NCBI GenBank assembly: GCA_022824465.1
Contig: JAJDZV010000003.1
Coordinates: 1 to 64,000 of the forward strand
Origin: Anaerolineae bacterium
GTDB taxonomy: Bacteria; Chloroflexota; Anaerolineae; Aggregatilineales; Phototrophicaceae
Direction of reading: 5' to 3'
DNA length: 64,000 nucleotides
In this document: positions 61,610 to 64,000 of the stretch, in pieces
How positions within the stretch are numbered: position 1 is the stretch's first letter
Layout: each line of letters opens with the position of its first letter
The notes under the pieces: model-generated
The model's database searches: none
Told to the model about the DNA's origin: nothing
Seen by the model: only the letters and a program-made list of their open reading frames with translations
Translations under genes and position numbers: made by a program

Positions 61610-63147
61610 GCCTCGACCGCCATTTGACTACCCTCGCGCACACCGGCCATCCGCAAGCCGACCGTATCGCGATAGGCTGCTTCAATCGGCATGATGTCGA
61701 TGATCTCGCCCTCGAACATCACGGCCACGCGATCAGCCAAGCTCAGCACCTCGTCCAACTCGGATGAGACCAGCAGAATGCCGGCGCCGGCATCGCGCAT
61801 GCGGATGATCTGCCGGTGGATGAATTCTATTGAGCCGACATCCAGTCCGCGCGTCGGCTGGGAGGCGATCAGCAATTCGACATCGCGGGAGAACTCGCGC
61901 GCCACGATTACTTTCTGCTGATTGCCGCCGGAAAGTCCGCTGGCGATATTGTTGATGATCGGCGGCCGCACGTCATATCGCTCGACCAATGCCCGCGCAT
62001 TTTCGGCGATGGCGCGGTCATCCACCACGATGGCTTTGGAAAAGGCGTCTTTATAATAGGTAGACAGGACCAGATTGTGCATCACCGTGAAGCTGGCCAC
62101 CAAACCATCGCGCTGCCGGTCTTCCGGCACATGTCCGACGCCGCTCTCGGTAACTTTGCGGGTGGAGGCGCCGGTCATGTCCTGCCCCTTGATGAAGAAG
62201 CGTCCGCTAAGGACAGGGCGCATGCCCGTCAGCGCTTCGACCAGTTCGGTCTGCCCATTGCCCTGCACGCCGGCGATACCGAGGATTTCGCCCCGCTGCA
62301 AACCGAAGCTGACGCCTTCCACCGCTGGCAAGCCTCTGTCGTCGTGCGCATGCAGATTCACGACATTCAGTATTTCGTCGCCGGGCGTCGCAGCGGCCTT
62401 GTCGACTTCCAGGATGACATCGCGCCCGACCATCAGCGAGGCCAGCGATTGCTCGGTAGATTGCTTGGGATCGGCATGACCGGCGACCGCGCCGCGCCGC
62501 AGCACCACCACCTCATCGCAGATTTCCAGCACTTCTTTTAGCTTGTGGCTGATGAAGATGATGCTGACGCCTTTGTCGAGCAGCGTGCGCATAATCTTGA
62601 AGAGACCGCGCGTCTCCTGCGGCGTCAAGACCGCCGTCGGCTCGTCGAGGATCAGGATATCGGCGTGACGATACAGCGCTTTGATGATCTCCACGCGCTG
62701 CTGAATGCCCACCGGCAGGTCGGAAATCAGCGCGTCGGGATTCACATCCAAGCCATACTCGCGCGACAAGTCTTGGATATCCCGCCGGGCCCGATCTCGG
62801 CGCAGGAAGGGACCGCTGACGCTTTCATTGCCCAGCATGACGTTTTCGGTCACAGTCAGCACGTCGACCAGTTGAAAATGCTGATGCACCATGCCGATGC
62901 CGAGTTCGATGGCGTCCTTCGAGCCGGAAATCTCGACCGGCTCGCCATTGACGAGGATTTCGCCTTCATCCGGTTTGTAGAGCCCGTAGATCATATTCAT
63001 CAGGGTGGATTTACCGGCGCCGTTCTCGCCCAGGAGCCCGAGGACCTGGCCCTGGCGCAGGGTCAGGTTGATGTTGTCATTGGCGAGCACGCCGGGGAAG
63101 CGTTTGGTGATGCCGCGGACTTCAAGCACGGGCGGGGCGGTGGTCAT
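61606..63147 (-). CDS. Nucleoside ABC transporter ATPase (YufO/NupA type)
   Basis: 513 residues with two ABC domains. Domain 1 has [20 protein letters not shown] (Walker A, about 35-54), the signature segment [20 protein letters not shown] and [15 protein letters not shown]. Domain 2 has [20 protein letters not shown], a degenerate Walker A without the usual Lys, a full [18 protein letters not shown] and [11 protein letters not shown]. One intact and one weak site is usual in Bmp/Nup systems. It powers import of nucleosides bound by the Bmp protein at 54.2-56.2 kb. It is first in a three-gene operon with both permeases. Confidence 0.95.
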   Translation of the reverse strand: MTTAPPVLEVRGITKRFPGVLANDNINLTLRQGQVLGLLGENGAGKSTLMNMIYGLYKPDEGEILVNGEPVEISGSKDAIELGIGMVHQHFQLVDVLTVTENVMLGNESVSGPFLRRDRARRDIQDLSREYGLDVNPDALISDLPVGIQQRVEIIKALYRHADILILDEPTAVLTPQETRGLFKIMRTLLDKGVSIIFISHKLKEVLEICDEVVVLRRGAVAGHADPKQSTEQSLASLMVGRDVILEVDKAAATPGDEILNVVNLHAHDDRGLPAVEGVSFGLQRGEILGIAGVQGNGQTELVEALTGMRPVLSGRFFIKGQDMTGASTRKVTESGVGHVPEDRQRDGLVASFTVMHNLVLSTYYKDAFSKAIVVDDRAIAENARALVERYDVRPPIINNIASGLSGGNQQKVIVAREFSRDVELLIASQPTRGLDVGSIEFIHRQIIRMRDAGAGILLVSSELDEVLSLADRVAVMFEGEIIDIMPIEAAYRDTVGLRMAGVREGSQMAVEA

Positions 63148-63233
63148 GGGCGAGCCTTGTGGTGATGCGCTTGGATGGGATTATAGCGCAGAAATGGCAG
63201 CATTAAAGCGCAGTTCAAACATTCCAATCGTTG

Positions 63234-63299
63234 CAACATGTTGATGATAGCCACATATTTGGCTATTATTTCGCGAGTTGTGAATGCTCTCGCAACTCG
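63234..63299 (+). promoter_or_regulatory. Three adjacent palindromes upstream of the GHKL ATPase gene
   Basis: CAACATGTTG (63234-63243) is a perfect 10-bp palindrome. ATAGCCA (63247-63253) pairs with TGGCTAT (63260-63266). CGAGTTG (63274-63280) pairs with CAACTCG (63293-63299). They fill the divergent region between the nucleoside ATPase and the GHKL gene and look like operators or transcript hairpins. Confidence 0.6.
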
Positions 63300-63332
63300 A
63301 TATTCAACTGTGCAACTGTTACGAGTGAAGAT

Positions 63333-64000
63333 ATGACGCGCGAAAACAAAAGTCTATGCCTTAGTCTGCTAACGTCTGAATCTGAGGACGCAGCAATTAG
63401 ACTTCTAAAGCATTATGGATATTGGTCTGACGCCCCCTTATGGCGATCTTATGGTGATAAAGAGAACAACTTTGGGCAGATTGGAAGCCAGCAAGGGCAA
63501 CCAGCCGGCGCAATGGTCGAGAAGCTTGTCAATTCCATCGACGCTGTGTTGATGCGCGAGTGTCTGGCGCGTGGTATGCCGTTAGAAGGCCCCGACGCGC
63601 CGCAATCAATGGCCGAAGCGCTTGAGAGTTTCTTTGGCGTAAGATACGGAAACTTGGCGAACCTAAGCGCATCGGAGCGCGCGGTACTTGCTCGCAACAT
63701 AGGCTTGGTTGCTACAGGTAGTAAAAGCAAGCCAAACTATACGGTATTTGATCGCGGCGAAGGACAGACTCCGCTAAGCATGCCGAAGACAATACTGTCC
63801 CTTTCCGAATCGAATAAACTCCGCATCCCGTTTGTACAGGGTGAGTTCAATATGGGTGGTAGCGGCGCTCTGCCGTTTTGTGGTGGCGAACACAATCTGC
63901 AACTCGTCATTTCGCGTCGCTGTCCAAGTATCGCAAATGGTGGAGATCCCACTTCTACGTCCTGGGGATTTACGATTGTCCGCCGCCAAGACCCGACATA
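63333..64000 (+). CDS. GHKL-type ATPase, 3' truncated (possible paraMORC-like defence protein)
   Basis: The frame is open from ATG 63333 to the window end (222 residues seen). GHKL ATPase motifs appear in order: N-box AGAMVEKLVNSIDAVLMREC (about 58-77), G1-type DRGEGQTPLSM (about 143-153) and G2-type QGEFNMGGSGAL (about 173-184). This fold occurs in Hsp90, MutL, histidine kinases and the MORC-like ATPases of prokaryotic restriction and defence systems. There is no HisKA or membrane part, and the lower G+C compared with flanking genes argues for an accessory gene. The paraMORC assignment is inference; the C-terminal part is needed. Confidence 0.75.
   Translation, partial: MTRENKSLCLSLLTSESEDAAIRLLKHYGYWSDAPLWRSYGDKENNFGQIGSQQGQPAGAMVEKLVNSIDAVLMRECLARGMPLEGPDAPQSMAEALESFFGVRYGNLANLSASERAVLARNIGLVATGSKSKPNYTVFDRGEGQTPLSMPKTILSLSESNKLRIPFVQGEFNMGGSGALPFCGGEHNLQLVISRRCPSIANGGDPTSTSWGFTIVRRQDPT

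Noticed and set aside
1-64000. tRNA, rRNA, transposase or integrase genes
   Set aside because: Scanned by eye in intergenic stretches and frames; no tRNA cloverleaf, rRNA core sequence or DDE/tyrosine recombinase motif seen. A covariance-model search would be needed to exclude small RNAs.

Overview
This 64-kb window is a gene-dense bacterial chromosome segment with high G+C (clearly above 55% by eye). It has few rRNA- or phage-type features: I see no rRNA, tRNA, CRISPR array or transposase. Many sugar ABC transporters, a SMP-30 lactonase, an M32 carboxypeptidase, Bmp-type transport and short palindromic intergenic repeats together suggest an uncultured heterotrophic Chloroflexota (Anaerolineae-like). 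This placement is inference from gene content, not from a marker gene.

Layout. 0-7.3 kb: three tandem paralogous sugar-binding proteins (the first cut by the window edge), one polypeptide fusing both sugar permeases, and a GH4 glycosidase. 7.3-10.2 kb: a lower-G+C restriction-modification island (nuclease candidate, Dam-family methylase, third unknown gene). 10.2-15.9 kb: two-subunit UxaA-type sugar-acid dehydratase, LarA-type racemase, a DUF6978/DUF1828 pair and an MFS carrier. 15.9-17.5 kb: malate synthase. 17.6-18.7 kb: HTH/PIN toxin-antitoxin pair. 18.7-21.8 kb: kinase-M23-aminotransferase fusion. 22.0-27.5 kb: imuA-imuB-small protein-dnaE2 mutagenesis operon behind a LexA-like box. 27.6-29.9 kb: SMP-30 lactonase and an enolase-superfamily dehydratase. 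30.1-39.6 kb: a laminarin-type locus (GH16 with three binding modules, ABC transporter, LacI regulator, GH3). 39.6-46.6 kb: M32 and M20 peptidases, SDR, PH-domain protein and a two-component system. 47.0-52.2 kb: zinc alcohol dehydrogenase, RmlD-like reductase, DapA-family lyase and ketoglutarate-semialdehyde-type dehydrogenase. 52.3-54.1 kb: small coiled-coil membrane protein and an AsnB-like protein. 54.2-63.1 kb: a Bmp/Nup-type nucleoside ABC system with two odd components (tandem-duplicated binding protein, permease with a long extra domain), interrupted by a cupin gene and a broken toxin-antitoxin locus. 63.3-64.0 kb: start of a lower-G+C GHKL ATPase gene, possibly the edge of a defence region.

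How it fits together. Most genes import and degrade carbohydrates and sugar acids. GH16 and GH3 with their transporter would take beta-1,3-glucan to glucose. GH4, UxaA, LarA, the enolase-superfamily dehydratase, DapA-family lyase and aldehyde dehydrogenase suggest uronate/aldonate oxidation. Three short repeat families are spread through the intergenic spaces; one has entered dnaE2 in frame and also overlaps its start. Accessory modules (restriction-modification, two toxin-antitoxin loci, DUF6978/DUF1828, GHKL ATPase) sit as small islands between the metabolic operons.
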